Positions 41,482 to 50,873 are shown, numbered from the stretch's first letter. The stretch is DNA of 64,000 nt from Frateuria_A sp051900535 (GCF_051900535.1 NZ_JBHZGI010000005.1:178125-242124), one strand, 5' to 3'. Numbers and translations: made by a program. Notes: generated from the letters alone by a model not told the origin.

Positions 41482-43284
41482 ATGATGCAGCCTGAAGGGC
41501 GCATGCGGCGGGTGTGGCAATCGACGGCACTGCGGACATGCCTGCGCCTGGTCGCGCTGTTCGCCGTGCCGTTCGCGCTGGTGTGGTGGCTGGATCCCGC
41601 CATCGCGAAATCGCCCGGCATCCTGTGGTGGCGCAACGCGTTGCCCGTGGTGTTGCTGGCGTTGCTCATCCTGGCGCTCAGCGGCCGCGCGCTGGTCACC
41701 TCGCTGCTGATCGGTGGTCTGCTGATTGCCGTGTTCCGCGTCAATGCAATCAAGCAGCTCAATATGAACGAGCCCTTGTTGCCCGGCGACGTGGTGTTGA
41801 AGGACCAGTTGGCGAACAATCTGGAATTCTTCGGCCGCTACCTCGGCCATAGTGCATTGCCGTGGATCGCCGCGGTGATCGGCGTGCTTGCGCTTTTCTG
41901 GCTGTGGCGCTTCGAGCGGCACAGCCGGCTCGCCTTGTTGCCGCGCCTGGCTTCGTTGCTGGTTGCGCTGGTGGGCCTGGTCGCCTTGTTTCACGGCGAC
42001 GGCCCTTTCCGCACGGCATACGCCGATGGGCACATGCCCAGCTTTCCGCTCTGGCATCCCATCGAGGGCGTCCGGCGCGATGGACTGATGGCAGGCCTCG
42101 TGCGCCTGTCGCAGGAAGCGCGGGTAACCATCCCGACGGTCGATGCCGCGCCTGTGCACAAATTCGTTTCGGTGCATGCCAAGGAGCTGAAGGCGCGCAC
42201 CGAACGTCCGGTGCCGGCGGAGCTTCCCGACATCGTGATCGTGCAGAGCGAGGCGTTCTTCGAACCCGGCCTGCTCAAGGGCGTGGAGTTCGGCGATTAC
42301 GCACCGAACTTCGCTCGCCTGTCCGGCCAGGGCATCAGCGGATCCCTCGATACGCCCGCTTATGGCGGCGGCACGATACGCACCGAGTTCGAGACGCTTA
42401 CCGGTTATCCGGTGCAGGCATTCCCCGCAGTGGCCTACCCGTACTACGGACTTGCGGCCAGTTGGATGCCGAGCATGCCGCGACGGCTGCACGAGTTCGG
42501 CTACGAGACGCGGCTTCTGCATCCGTTCAAGAGCAGCTTCTGGAACCGCGCGCAGGTGATGCCGTTGCTGGGCTTCGGGCACACCGACTACGAGGAGAGC
42601 TTCAAGGGCGCCGCGCATGCCGGCTACTACGTCGGCGACCAGGCGTTGTTCGAGCATGTGCTCGGCACGCTGGAAAAGCACACCGACAAGCCGCAGTTCG
42701 TCATGGCCATCACCATGGAAAACCATGGCCCCTGGGGGAGCGACGTCGGCGAGTTCGGAAAGATCCTCAAGGATAGGCCGATTCCCCAGGGGCTCTCGGA
42801 CAGCGCCCGGCTCGAGCTCACCCACTACCTTTCGCACCTGGTTAACGGTGACCGCGCGCTCGGCGATTTCGCTGCGCGGCTGCTCGCGAGGCCACGCTGG
42901 ACGGTGCTGCTTTTCTACGGGGATCATCTGCCCTCGCTGCACCACGCGTTCCAGGAAGTCGGCTTCGACGATGGACAACTGGGTCCGGCACAACACACCC
43001 GCTATATTCTGCTCTCGAACAGGAGCCTGCCCGCACGTACGCTGGACATCAACGCGTATGACCTCCCGGGATTGGTCTTCGACACGGTCGGACTGCCGGA
43101 AGGCGGCTACCTCGCAATCGAGGCCCAGGTGCGCAAGACCATCCAGGAGGCGCCCGAGGAACAGGCCCCCGGCTACGGCCAGGTGGTATTCAACGCCGCG
43201 CGATTGGCCGTCAACTGCCGCAAGACGCTGACGATTGATGCACGCTGCCCGGCAGGACCAGGCGGGGCGACCGGAACTCACTAG
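41482..43284 (+). CDS. LTA synthase-like sulfatase-fold membrane phosphotransferase, 600 aa
   Basis: Four or five N-terminal membrane helices (about residues 15-185) precede a periplasmic alkaline-phosphatase-fold domain. It has IVIVQSEAFFEPGLL (metal Glu), YGGGTIRTEFETLTG (nucleophile Thr), FVMAITMENHGPW and LLFYGDHLPSLHH (metal Asp-His). This is the LtaS/MdoB/OpgB layout; such enzymes move phosphoglycerol or similar groups onto glycans outside the inner membrane. Start ATG 41482 follows GGGGAAAGCGAC; the longer frame has none. In this locus it may decorate LPS. Confidence 0.85.
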   Translation: MMQPEGRMRRVWQSTALRTCLRLVALFAVPFALVWWLDPAIAKSPGILWWRNALPVVLLALLILALSGRALVTSLLIGGLLIAVFRVNAIKQLNMNEPLLPGDVVLKDQLANNLEFFGRYLGHSALPWIAAVIGVLALFWLWRFERHSRLALLPRLASLLVALVGLVALFHGDGPFRTAYADGHMPSFPLWHPIEGVRRDGLMAGLVRLSQEARVTIPTVDAAPVHKFVSVHAKELKARTERPVPAELPDIVIVQSEAFFEPGLLKGVEFGDYAPNFARLSGQGISGSLDTPAYGGGTIRTEFETLTGYPVQAFPAVAYPYYGLAASWMPSMPRRLHEFGYETRLLHPFKSSFWNRAQVMPLLGFGHTDYEESFKGAAHAGYYVGDQALFEHVLGTLEKHTDKPQFVMAITMENHGPWGSDVGEFGKILKDRPIPQGLSDSARLELTHYLSHLVNGDRALGDFAARLLARPRWTVLLFYGDHLPSLHHAFQEVGFDDGQLGPAQHTRYILLSNRSLPARTLDINAYDLPGLVFDTVGLPEGGYLAIEAQVRKTIQEAPEEQAPGYGQVVFNAARLAVNCRKTLTIDARCPAGPGGATGTH

Positions 43285-43351
43285 CGGCGACGACCGGCCC
43301 GGGGCGGCCAGCGGGCTGCTTTCGGCAACGCCAGCAACCGCAGTCCAGAAC

Positions 43352-44623
43352 ATGCGCATCCTACTGATCGCCTACCACTTTCCACCGCTTGCCTCGCCGC
43401 AGGCGATCCGCTGGTACTACCTCACCCGTGAGCTGGCGAGACAGGGCGCGTCGGTGCATGTGCTGGCACCCGACCTGCCGGGTACGCCCGGCACCTCATT
43501 GCCGGTGCCCGAAGGAGTGGTGGTGCATCGCTGCCATGCCGGCGGGTTGGCTGGATGGACTGCGCGCACGCGCAGGGCCGTAACGCCAGCCGCGGGCGCC
43601 CGGGACAGGCAGCCTCCGGTCGTCCGGCTTAACTGGAAGGGGCGCCTGTACCGTCGCCTGGACTGGCTGATCTCCCTCTACTGCTACCCCGACGGCCGGG
43701 GCCAGTGGCTAGGCCCAGCGCGGCGCGCGCTCGATCGTCTGATCGACGAAATCGCGCCGGATGTGCTCATCAGCTCGCACGAGCCGCCGGCGCCGCTGCA
43801 GCTTGGCCTGGAGGTGGCTGACCGCGTACCGGTATGGCTGGCCGATCTCGGCGATCCGGTATGGGCGCCCTACACCCCCAGGCGCTGGCGACGGCGTGCC
43901 TTGAGGCTGGAGCGGGAAACCTGCCGCAGGGCCGCAGTAAGCGTCACGACGGAGGCTACCCGCCAGCTGATGATCCGCCGGCACGGGGTGGACCCTTCCA
44001 AGGTGCAAGTGCTCACCCAGGGTTTCGACGATTCGCTGCCGGTCGCCATACCCTTTGGCCCCGCAGGGCCCGTTGGACCGCTGCATCTGCTGTACGCGGG
44101 CCGGTTCTACCCCTTCCGCAGTCCCGCGGCCCTGCTGGAGGCGGTCTGCGCCACGCCCGGCGTGCGCCTGACGGTCGTGGCCCCGGAAGTGGATACCGAG
44201 TACCTGGCGATGGCCAAGCGCAGTGGCGGGCGCATCGTCTTCCTTGGCGAGCAGCCGCACGAGGCGGTGTTGCGCATGCAGCTGGAGTGCGACGTGCTGG
44301 TGAACATCGGCAATGCACTGGAGGCGCAGATCCCGGGCAAGCTGTATGAGTATCTCGGCAGCGGCAAGCCGATCCTGCACCTGGCCTCCACCGGCGAGGA
44401 CCCGGTCGTTCCGCTGATTGCCGAGTGGGGCGTGGGTTGGTCGTGTTCGAACAGCCCGACCGCCATCGGCGAGCTGTTGGCCAGGATGGCGGATGCCTTT
44501 CCCACGATGCAGGCGCAACTTCGCCTCGACCCGGCGCAACTGAGGGCGTTCGGCTGGTCGGGCCTTGCCGAGAGTTTGCTGCAACGCTGCCGCCGGCTCT
44601 TGCAGGCGGCACGCGCGGACTGA
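43352..44623 (+). CDS. GT4-like glycosyltransferase, 423 aa
   Basis: GT-B fold: the N-terminal MRILLIAYHFPPLASPQAIR is typical of family 4 transferases, with a C-terminal nucleotide-sugar part (LLYAGRFYPFRSPAALLEAV, and GKLYEYLGSGKPILHLAST with the conserved E-x-L-x-x-x-KP). A start at 43235 inside the previous gene is possible but has no homology, so ATG 43352 is taken. It is a cytoplasmic enzyme of unknown sugar specificity and converges with the minus-strand operon to its right. Confidence 0.82.
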   Translation: MRILLIAYHFPPLASPQAIRWYYLTRELARQGASVHVLAPDLPGTPGTSLPVPEGVVVHRCHAGGLAGWTARTRRAVTPAAGARDRQPPVVRLNWKGRLYRRLDWLISLYCYPDGRGQWLGPARRALDRLIDEIAPDVLISSHEPPAPLQLGLEVADRVPVWLADLGDPVWAPYTPRRWRRRALRLERETCRRAAVSVTTEATRQLMIRRHGVDPSKVQVLTQGFDDSLPVAIPFGPAGPVGPLHLLYAGRFYPFRSPAALLEAVCATPGVRLTVVAPEVDTEYLAMAKRSGGRIVFLGEQPHEAVLRMQLECDVLVNIGNALEAQIPGKLYEYLGSGKPILHLASTGEDPVVPLIAEWGVGWSCSNSPTAIGELLARMADAFPTMQAQLRLDPAQLRAFGWSGLAESLLQRCRRLLQAARAD

Positions 44624-44643
44624 CAGGCCGCCGCCCCGGCGGG

Positions 44644-46155
44644 TCAGTATGCCGGCGGTTTCCTCATCATGCGGTTGGCGCGCTGGAACTCCGGCGAGAA
44701 CACATTGAGCCGATTCGCCTGCAGCAGGTGAATGAGATCCCGGCGCTTCTGCTCCGGATAGCCACAGACGGTGAGCAGCGGCAGGCACTTCTCCGGAGGC
44801 AACGTGCCATGGTCGGCCATGTACCAGATCTGCCGTGCCATCTTCTGGTGGTAGAGCGCCCCATACGGCGCGCTCTGCCATGCCTCCGTGGAGTACGGGA
44901 TTTGCAGCGCCACCAAGGCGACGCAGGCAATGGCCACGAGCGAACCTTTCATCCGCGCGGGCGCTTCTGTCGTGCGCACGTCACCGGCACACATGAGCAG
45001 CAGTGCGATGAGATTGAAACCATAGAACATGACATAGCGCGACTGGTTGAGATAACCATTGCCGTACGTGGGGATGCGGCCGTAGATGATGCCCGCGAGC
45101 AGCGCATAGAAGAACAACATCAAGAGCACACCGACGAACATGGGTGCGTTGATGGGACTCTCGCGGAGCGCGCGCCACCAGAACCACAGGTGCGCAAGCG
45201 CCAAAGCTATGCCGATGGTTATCTGGATCGGCATCGCAAAGGACCCGATCAGGGACTTGAGTGGAAGGATGTGGGCGAAGGAGGATGCCAATGGAATGAC
45301 CCACCATTGCCACCAGCCACCATCGGCAAATGCACTGGCCAGCTTGGCCACCCTTACGCCAAGCGGCATGCCCGAATAATGCGGAACGTGATAAAGCATC
45401 GATAGGGCAATGCGGCCTACCACCAGGCACAGCAGCAAAACCAGCGCGCATTTCCAGGCATGGGTCCGGACCGGCGGGGAACGAAGCGCCACGATCCCCA
45501 CGGCCAGCCAGGCAGCCGCCGTGGCGAGCATCGCGGTATCGTCGGCCGCCAGGTCCAGAGCTAGCGCCGACAGCAGCAGCCAGCCGAGAGCGCCGTGTGC
45601 AAGCCCGCGCCATAGCGCCATACAGAACGCGAACAGCAACACGTAGGTCGTATACGCACTGCAGACCAGCGGCCACGTCCAGACCCCTGGACTGTTGAGC
45701 GAGAGGACCACGGCGACAGCAGCGGCCCACAACAGCACCGGGCTTGCCACTGCAGGCCCGTCCACCCACCGCATGATCTTCCGCAACATCAGCAGGCAAA
45801 GCAGTGCGCAGGTGACTCCGAGCAAGGCCTCCGTGCGGAAGTCGAGATGGAAGTAGTTCAGCTCCCAAAGCAGGATCAGCTTGCGCAATGGCTGTGCATG
45901 ATCCAGCCCGATCCGGCGCGCGAAGTAGTCACCGACCGTCAGCGTCCCGTCCAGCGCCTTGCGCACGAAGGTATCGAGGAAATACCACGCGTCGCTGGAG
46001 ACGACCGGATTGCTGTAGTTGACGACGAAGGCGGTGATGTTCGCGCACGCCACGACCAGCACCAGCCAGCCCCAGGCTTCCGGTGTACCGCCCAGCGTGG
46101 CCCATCCGACCCAGGGGTTTATTCCTTTGGCGCTTCGTGGTGTGTGCAGTTCCAT
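44644..46155 (-). CDS. Multi-pass GT-C-like membrane protein, 503 aa
   Basis: About eleven hydrophobic helices; the first periplasmic loop holds acidic residues (NPVVSSDAWYFLDTF), as in GT-C glycosyltransferases that use lipid-phosphate-linked sugars (ArnT-like enzymes). Start ATG 46155 (MELHTPRSAKGINPWVGW) lies 19 nt beyond the wecE-like gene; the longer frame is an antisense-type shadow inside that gene. Last in the amino-sugar operon, it is the likely periplasmic transferase of the acylated amino sugar. No specific family motif is certain. Confidence 0.68.
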   Translation of the reverse strand: MELHTPRSAKGINPWVGWATLGGTPEAWGWLVLVVACANITAFVVNYSNPVVSSDAWYFLDTFVRKALDGTLTVGDYFARRIGLDHAQPLRKLILLWELNYFHLDFRTEALLGVTCALLCLLMLRKIMRWVDGPAVASPVLLWAAAVAVVLSLNSPGVWTWPLVCSAYTTYVLLFAFCMALWRGLAHGALGWLLLSALALDLAADDTAMLATAAAWLAVGIVALRSPPVRTHAWKCALVLLLCLVVGRIALSMLYHVPHYSGMPLGVRVAKLASAFADGGWWQWWVIPLASSFAHILPLKSLIGSFAMPIQITIGIALALAHLWFWWRALRESPINAPMFVGVLLMLFFYALLAGIIYGRIPTYGNGYLNQSRYVMFYGFNLIALLLMCAGDVRTTEAPARMKGSLVAIACVALVALQIPYSTEAWQSAPYGALYHQKMARQIWYMADHGTLPPEKCLPLLTVCGYPEQKRRDLIHLLQANRLNVFSPEFQRANRMMRKPPAY

Positions 46156-46174
46156 GGTTTCCCCAACTGACTGC

Positions 46175-47323
46175 TCAAGCTGTCCGTTCAACCGCCGACG
46201 CCAGCGCTTGCTGCGCCGCGGCCAGGACCTCATCGAGGTGCTCCTCAAGACCAAGCCAAAGCGGCATGCGCACCAGGCAGTCACTGACCCGGTCGGTAAC
46301 CTCCATCGACCCTGATACGCGGCCCAGCCGCTGTCCCGCCGGCGACGAATGAAGCGGAATGTAGTGAAAGACGGCAACGATGCCCTGGTCACGAAGGCTC
46401 TGGATGAAACGCGTGCGCACGTCGAGGTTGGGGAGCAGCAGGTAGAACATGTGCGCGTTGTGCACGCATTCGCCGGGAATGACCGGTCGGCGGACCATCC
46501 CCGCGGCTTCCAGCGGACCAGCCCACTCGTAGTAGCGATCCCAGATCGCCAGGCGCCGCTTGGTGATCGCTTCGGCCGCTTCCAGCTGGGCGGAAAGGAA
46601 CGCGGCGATGATCTCGCCCGGCAGGTACGAGGAGCCCGTGTCCACCCAGGTGTACTTGTCAACCTGTCCGCGGAAGAACTTGCTGCGGTTGGTGCCCTTC
46701 TCGCGGATGATTTCAGCGCGCTCGATCAGATCGGGCCGGTTAACCAGCAGCGCGCCGCCTTCGCCGGAAATGACGTTCTTGGTCTCATGGAAGCTCAGCG
46801 CCCCCAGCGCGCCGATCGAGCCCAAAGGCTGCCCGCGGTAGGTGGACAGGATGCCCTGCGCCGCGTCTTCGATCACTACCAGGTCATGGCGCTGCGCAAT
46901 CGCCATGATCGCGTCCATCTCGCACGACACACCGGCATAGTGGACCACGCAGATCGCGCGGGTCTTCGGCGTGATCGCCGCCTCGATCAGGCGCTCGTCG
47001 ATGTTCAACGTATCCGGGCGGATGTCGACGAACACCGGCGTCGCACCGCGCAGAACGAACGCATTCGCCGTCGAGACAAAGGTGAACGAGGGCAGGATGA
47101 CCTCGTCGCCCGGCTCCAGGTCGAGCAGCAGTGCCGCCATTTCCAGCGCGCCGGAGCACGAGTGGGTCAGCAGCGCCTTGCGGCATCCGGTGTTCTGTTC
47201 CAGCCACGCATGGCAGGCCTTGGTGAATTCGCCATCGCCGGACAGGTGTCCCTTGGCGTGCGCCTCGCCGATCCGGGCCAGTTCCTGGCCGGTCATGTAG
47301 GGCCGGTTGAACGGGATCTTCAT
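46175..47323 (-). CDS. wecE: dTDP-4-amino-4,6-dideoxyhexose transaminase (WecE-like), 382 aa
   Basis: DegT/DnrJ/EryC1 aminotransferase: MKIPFNRPYMTGQELARIGE, the typical WecE start, DEVILPSFTFVSTANAF, VIEDAAQGIL (PLP aspartate) and SFHETKNVISGEGGALL with the PLP lysine. It aminates C4 of dTDP-4-keto-6-deoxyglucose made by RfbB, giving dTDP-Fuc4N or an isomer. The substrate for N-acylation by the ACP/LpxD-like branch upstream is thus accounted for. Confidence 0.9.
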   Translation of the reverse strand: MKIPFNRPYMTGQELARIGEAHAKGHLSGDGEFTKACHAWLEQNTGCRKALLTHSCSGALEMAALLLDLEPGDEVILPSFTFVSTANAFVLRGATPVFVDIRPDTLNIDERLIEAAITPKTRAICVVHYAGVSCEMDAIMAIAQRHDLVVIEDAAQGILSTYRGQPLGSIGALGALSFHETKNVISGEGGALLVNRPDLIERAEIIREKGTNRSKFFRGQVDKYTWVDTGSSYLPGEIIAAFLSAQLEAAEAITKRRLAIWDRYYEWAGPLEAAGMVRRPVIPGECVHNAHMFYLLLPNLDVRTRFIQSLRDQGIVAVFHYIPLHSSPAGQRLGRVSGSMEVTDRVSDCLVRMPLWLGLEEHLDEVLAAAQQALASAVERTA

Positions 47324-47344
47324 CTCAGATATTCCCTGCAGAAC

Positions 47345-47653
47345 TCAGATGCTGTAGAGGGCAATGCCGGCCACGATAACCGCGAGCGCGGCCCACTGCG
47401 ACCCGCGCATTCTTTCGCGGAACAGCCATACGGCCGCGACCGGGGTCAGGACGTAGGACAGTGCCGCACCAATGTAGACACGGCCGATGCCAAGGTCGCG
47501 CGTGGCCAGCAGCGTGCAGGGCACTGCCGAGCAGAACAGTCCCACGGCAACCAGCAGGTAGAAGCGCCGTCCGGCCAGGTGGCTGAGCTTGAAGAACAGC
47601 TGCGCCGCCACCGTCGCGAGGATCGTGAGCATCAGGAAGAACCAACCGCTCAT
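47345..47653 (-). CDS. SMR/EamA-type flippase subunit (ArnF/ArnE-like), 102 aa
   Basis: Four membrane helices in about 100 residues (LMLTILATVAAQLFFKLS ... AALSYVLTPVAAVWLFRERM ... ALAVIVAGIALYSI). Starts 4 nt inside the end of a second four-helix gene. Paired SMR-type small proteins next to a polyprenyl-phosphate sugar transferase are the ArnE/ArnF arrangement, which flips undecaprenyl-phosphate-aminoarabinose. By analogy this pair flips the lipid-linked amino sugar made here. Confidence 0.75.
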   Translation of the reverse strand: MSGWFFLMLTILATVAAQLFFKLSHLAGRRFYLLVAVGLFCSAVPCTLLATRDLGIGRVYIGAALSYVLTPVAAVWLFRERMRGSQWAALAVIVAGIALYSI

Positions 47654-48039
47654 GCGGTAATTTCCTCCTGTTCGCTGTCCGAGCGGATCAGCATCAGCAC
47701 TCCGATGGTGACCAGCACCGCCCCCAGCGCCTGCCGAAGCGAGACCGGCTCGCCCAGGAACCAGGCCAGCGTGACCAGACAGGGGAAGAACAGGGCCGTG
47801 GCCGGGTACGCAACGCTCACCGGAAAGCGCCGGTGCATCGCGTGCCATGCCGCGAATCGGCCCAGGCTCAGGGCCATGACAACGGACAGGACGACCAGCA
47901 GTGCCCAAACCCGGGCATGGCCGAGCCCCGCCGCGTACTTGATCAGGGAGGCGCTGGTCAATTGCAGCGCGATGTTGACCCCTACCAGCGCAAGCAGAAG
48001 CTTGTTGTCGGGAGCGGGACGCTTGGCGGAAGGGCCCAT
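47650..48039 (-). CDS. SMR/EamA-type flippase subunit (ArnE/ArnF-like), 129 aa
   Basis: Start ATG 48039 (MGPSAKRPAPDNKLLLALVG). Four membrane helices: about residues 12-32, 44-62, 70-90 and 98-117 (QALGAVLVTIGVLMLI). The C-terminus is acidic (SDSEQEEITA). ATGA overlap with the 102-residue partner indicates 1:1 synthesis of a heterodimer. Residues upstream of 48039 in the same frame are not conserved-looking. Confidence 0.72.
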   Translation of the reverse strand: MGPSAKRPAPDNKLLLALVGVNIALQLTSASLIKYAAGLGHARVWALLVVLSVVMALSLGRFAAWHAMHRRFPVSVAYPATALFFPCLVTLAWFLGEPVSLRQALGAVLVTIGVLMLIRSDSEQEEITA

Positions 48040-48147
48040 GGCGCGGTGTCTTCTGGAGTGAACGGACGGTCCGCGCCGGCAGCTGTCAGCGCCGGATAAC
48101 CGAGGAAGAAGCGATGCCGGGCTGGCGTTGGCCATCCCGGGCGGGCG

Positions 48148-48399
48148 TCAGGCGGACAGTTCCTGCGCCTTGGCGTAGAACTTGTCGATGGTGTTGGCCG
48201 TGGACAGGTCGAATTCGCCGAAATTGATGCCGGTCTTCGATTCGACCTGCAACACCAGGTCCATGCCGTCGAGCGAATCCAGGCCGGCGACGGAGAAAGC
48301 CTCATCGTTGCCGATGTCGACCGTGTCCACGTTCTTGATCTTCTTGATGCTGTCGATGACGGCATCGCGGAATTCGGCCTTGCTGATCACGGGAGTCAT
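48148..48399 (-). CDS. Dedicated acyl carrier protein, 83 aa
   Basis: Helical ACP fold with the phosphopantetheine site GLDSLDGMDLVLQVE (the Ser of DSL) at about residue 43. The C-terminus reads TANTIDKFYAKAQELSA. It lies 3' of the ketosynthase III with a 4-nt overlap, so it probably serves that enzyme and not bulk fatty-acid synthesis, whose ACP gene normally sits near fabD/fabG. Start ATG 48399. Confidence 0.88.
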   Translation of the reverse strand: MTPVISKAEFRDAVIDSIKKIKNVDTVDIGNDEAFSVAGLDSLDGMDLVLQVESKTGINFGEFDLSTANTIDKFYAKAQELSA

Positions 48400-49328
48400 C
48401 CTGAAGTTCTCGCAAGCGCCATTGTAGCCCACGACAGGCCCACGCCGAACCCGCTCATCAGCACCCGTGGCGGCGGCGCATCCAGGTAGTCCTTGAGCAG
48501 CAGCGGGATCGAGGAGGACACGGTGTTGCCCGTCGAGGCGGCGCCGAAGGGGACCTTTTCCGGCGGAAGGCCCATGCGTCGGGTCATCGACTCCACGATG
48601 AAGCGGCTGCCCTGGTGCAGCAGGAACAGGTCGATGTCCTCGATGCTCAGGCCCTCGCGCTCCAGGTAGCGGGTGATCTGCTCGGGCACCACGGTCATGG
48701 TGAATTTGAAAACGTTGCTGCCGAGCATGCGCAGCTTCTCTCCCGGCGCGGGCACCGTGATCGAGTGGCCGAGGCTCCCGTCCGTGCCAAACATGGCCGG
48801 TCGGCACGCATAGACCGGGTCGTCGGTCAGCCAGGTCGCGGTGGCGGCGTCACCGAACAGCAGTTCGGTGTCCCAGTCGGCCGGGTCGAGGATCTTCGAG
48901 TATGGGTCGGCGGTGAAAAGCAGCCCGTTGCGCAGTCCGTTGGCCTGCATGAACGAGGTCGCGACGGACAGCCCGTAGACGTAACCGGAACAACCCAGCG
49001 AGATGTCGAAAGCGGCGACGTGGTTGCCGAGGCCAAGCTTCCCTTGCACCACCGCGGACGTGTGCGGAATGCCATGGCCATCGGGATTCTGCGTGCAGAC
49101 GATCACGCAGTCGACGGCAGCCGTGTCCAGACCGGTCCTGGACTGCAGGTCGGCGAAGGCCTCCACGCACAGGTCGGACGATTCCTGCGAAGGGTCGCGG
49201 CGAGCCAGTGATTGGAACCCGATCTTGTCGGTGACAAAGGCCGCGTCCTTGCCGGCTTCGGCGGCACGGTCGAGGTTCGAAATCAGAGTGTCGGGCACGT
49301 AGCTGCCCACGGCGCGGATACCGATCAT
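48396..49328 (-). CDS. 3-oxoacyl-ACP synthase III-like ketosynthase, 310 aa
   Basis: FabH-type thiolase fold with all three catalytic residues: Cys in ISLGCSGYVYGL, His in LLHQGSRF and Asn in STGNTVSSSIPLLL. The N-terminus MIGIRAVGSYVPDTLISN is standard. A condensation with an acetyl- or malonyl-type unit on the adjacent ACP would give a short acyl group. ATGA overlaps at both ends lock it between the 185-residue gene and the ACP gene. Confidence 0.88.
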   Translation of the reverse strand: MIGIRAVGSYVPDTLISNLDRAAEAGKDAAFVTDKIGFQSLARRDPSQESSDLCVEAFADLQSRTGLDTAAVDCVIVCTQNPDGHGIPHTSAVVQGKLGLGNHVAAFDISLGCSGYVYGLSVATSFMQANGLRNGLLFTADPYSKILDPADWDTELLFGDAATATWLTDDPVYACRPAMFGTDGSLGHSITVPAPGEKLRMLGSNVFKFTMTVVPEQITRYLEREGLSIEDIDLFLLHQGSRFIVESMTRRMGLPPEKVPFGAASTGNTVSSSIPLLLKDYLDAPPPRVLMSGFGVGLSWATMALARTSG

Positions 49329-49882
49329 TGCCATACCCCGAAGAAAATCTGCCCCACGATCTCGCCGTTTTCGCGGATGTCGCCCTGAAAGAACGGTCCG
49401 ATGTCCCGGGCGTAGGTGATGCTCGCGACCCCGTCGGGGACATGGGTGAGTCGGATGCGGACGAAAGCATGCTTGCGGTTTCCGCCCAGAGGCGACACCT
49501 GCTGCAGCAGGTGCTTGAACGCAGCGACCAAGGCGTCGATACGGGTGAATCCGTCGAGTTTCGCCGGGATGTCTACCGTGCGGTCCTTGATTCGGAACTT
49601 TGAAACCAGGGCGGCCTCGTCGTAGGCCACCGCTTCGTGGATCGGCTCTTTGCGCTCCACGACAAAAAGACGGCCATCGGCGTCGGACCACTCTGCGACA
49701 ACCACATCCTCTGGGCCCGGCGGCGTGTCGAGGTAGGCCACCTGTCGATCTGTCCTGCGTGAAAAACGGAAATCGATCTGATGCGCCGAGCGGCCACGGA
49801 CAGCCATCAGATCGTCGAACAGTGACGTGCTGTGGAGATAATCCCGTTTCGCCTTGAAGGTGAAATGCCTATCGCTTCTCAC
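49325..49882 (-). CDS. Hypothetical protein in acyl-sugar operon, 185 aa
   Basis: GTG start at 49882 with GGAGG 8 nt ahead (MRSDRHFTFKAKRDYLHSTS). It is a mixed alpha/beta soluble protein: FRFSRRTDRQVAYLDTPPG, KLDGFTRIDALVAAFKHLLQ, and a strand-rich end (EIVGQIFFGVWQ). There is no membrane segment or known motif. Its position between the LpxD-like acyltransferase (14-nt overlap) and the ketosynthase (4-nt overlap) points to acyl-chain processing, such as hotdog-type dehydration, but this is only inference. Confidence 0.6.
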   Translation of the reverse strand: MRSDRHFTFKAKRDYLHSTSLFDDLMAVRGRSAHQIDFRFSRRTDRQVAYLDTPPGPEDVVVAEWSDADGRLFVVERKEPIHEAVAYDEAALVSKFRIKDRTVDIPAKLDGFTRIDALVAAFKHLLQQVSPLGGNRKHAFVRIRLTHVPDGVASITYARDIGPFFQGDIRENGEIVGQIFFGVWQ

Positions 49883-50807
49883 GGGATGCCTCCCTGGTAA
49901 AGGTGCGCATGGCCTTGGCGTGGTCGAGTGCGAAATTTCCGCTCGATACATCGGCGTCGGTGGGCACGTCACGGACGACGACCGAACCGATCCGTATTTT
50001 GGCGCGGTCGCCGATCGACACCGCGTTGGAGACGGTGGCGGACGCACCGATCCACACGTCCGTACCGATACGTGCGCGTCCAGCGATGACGACGTTGCTG
50101 GAGATGGTGGTGCGGGCGCCAACCCACACGTCATGTCCCACGTTGGCCATCACGCCGACGTGAGTTTCCGAGCCAATGGACGTCGCTTCGCCAGCGATTG
50201 CGGAGCGAACGATCACCGCTCCTGCGTGGACGAAAGCGTCGTCACCGATGATCACGCCGCCGTAGTGGGGAATGTGGCAGCGCTTGCCTGAAACGTCCTT
50301 TGCATAGAGTCCGTCGCAACCGATGATTGCCCCTGCCTCGACGTGCACCCCGCAACCAACGGTGGCCGGTCCACTGATGACCACGCGTGGTCCGATCCAC
50401 GCGCCAGCGTCGATCTTCACGTCCCCCCGCAGCACGGCTGAGCCATCGACGCTTGCCGATGCGTCCACCTGTGGTTGCCTCGTGTCTGCGGCAGGATGTT
50501 GGCGAAGATGCAGGTGAAGGTATAGCTCCTCGGGGCGTTCGCAGGCGATCAGGCAGGACGCCCCTGCATTCGGATCCCGCGAGGCGACCTCGTCACTTGT
50601 GATGATCGCCACGACGTCCGGATTCGATCGCGCAAGCGAGAGATAGTGGCGATTGGCGGCGAGGCACACCACGCCGGGTTGGCGTGTCCAGACAAAGCCG
50701 GTCTGGCGTGCGGACCTCAACAACTGCGGGCGAGTAACGTGGGTAATACCGAACTCGGCAGTCACGCGATCGAGCATCGCTTCCAGGCTTTCCGGCCAGC
50801 CGGCCAT
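49869..50807 (-). CDS. LpxD-like left-handed beta-helix N-acyltransferase, 312 aa
   Basis: The N-terminal third resembles the LpxD uridine-binding region (MAGWPESLEAMLDRVTAEFG). Residues about 110-280 are hexapeptide repeats of a left-handed beta-helix (GAWIGPRVVISG, GVHVEAGAIIGCDGL, GVIIGDDAFVHAGAVIV). GGVIIGDDAFVHAG holds the histidine used as general base in LpxD. It is not beside fabZ/lpxA, so it is not the housekeeping LpxD; it probably moves an ACP-bound acyl group to the 4-amino sugar. Start ATG 50807 has GGAG 9 nt upstream. Confidence 0.82.
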   Translation of the reverse strand: MAGWPESLEAMLDRVTAEFGITHVTRPQLLRSARQTGFVWTRQPGVVCLAANRHYLSLARSNPDVVAIITSDEVASRDPNAGASCLIACERPEELYLHLHLRQHPAADTRQPQVDASASVDGSAVLRGDVKIDAGAWIGPRVVISGPATVGCGVHVEAGAIIGCDGLYAKDVSGKRCHIPHYGGVIIGDDAFVHAGAVIVRSAIAGEATSIGSETHVGVMANVGHDVWVGARTTISSNVVIAGRARIGTDVWIGASATVSNAVSIGDRAKIRIGSVVVRDVPTDADVSSGNFALDHAKAMRTFTREASREKR

Positions 50808-50873
50808 AACTATTGTCTCCAGTGTGGCTTGAGGCGCGCCATGGCCGCTTGGGTCGCGGTGCACGCGCAGGGA

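Noticed and set aside
40882..43359. Minus-strand frame of 825 codons across wecB and the LTA-synthase-like gene
   Set aside because: Spans two well-supported genes on the other strand and has no domain of its own.
46156..46662. N-terminal extension of the GT-C-like membrane protein into the wecE-like gene
   Set aside because: The extension is an Arg/Ser-rich out-of-frame reading of wecE; ATG 46155 gives a normal membrane protein.
46349..48061. Plus-strand frame of 570 codons opposite wecE and the SMR pair
   Set aside because: Shadow frame; the minus-strand genes carry the family motifs and overlapping start/stop signals.
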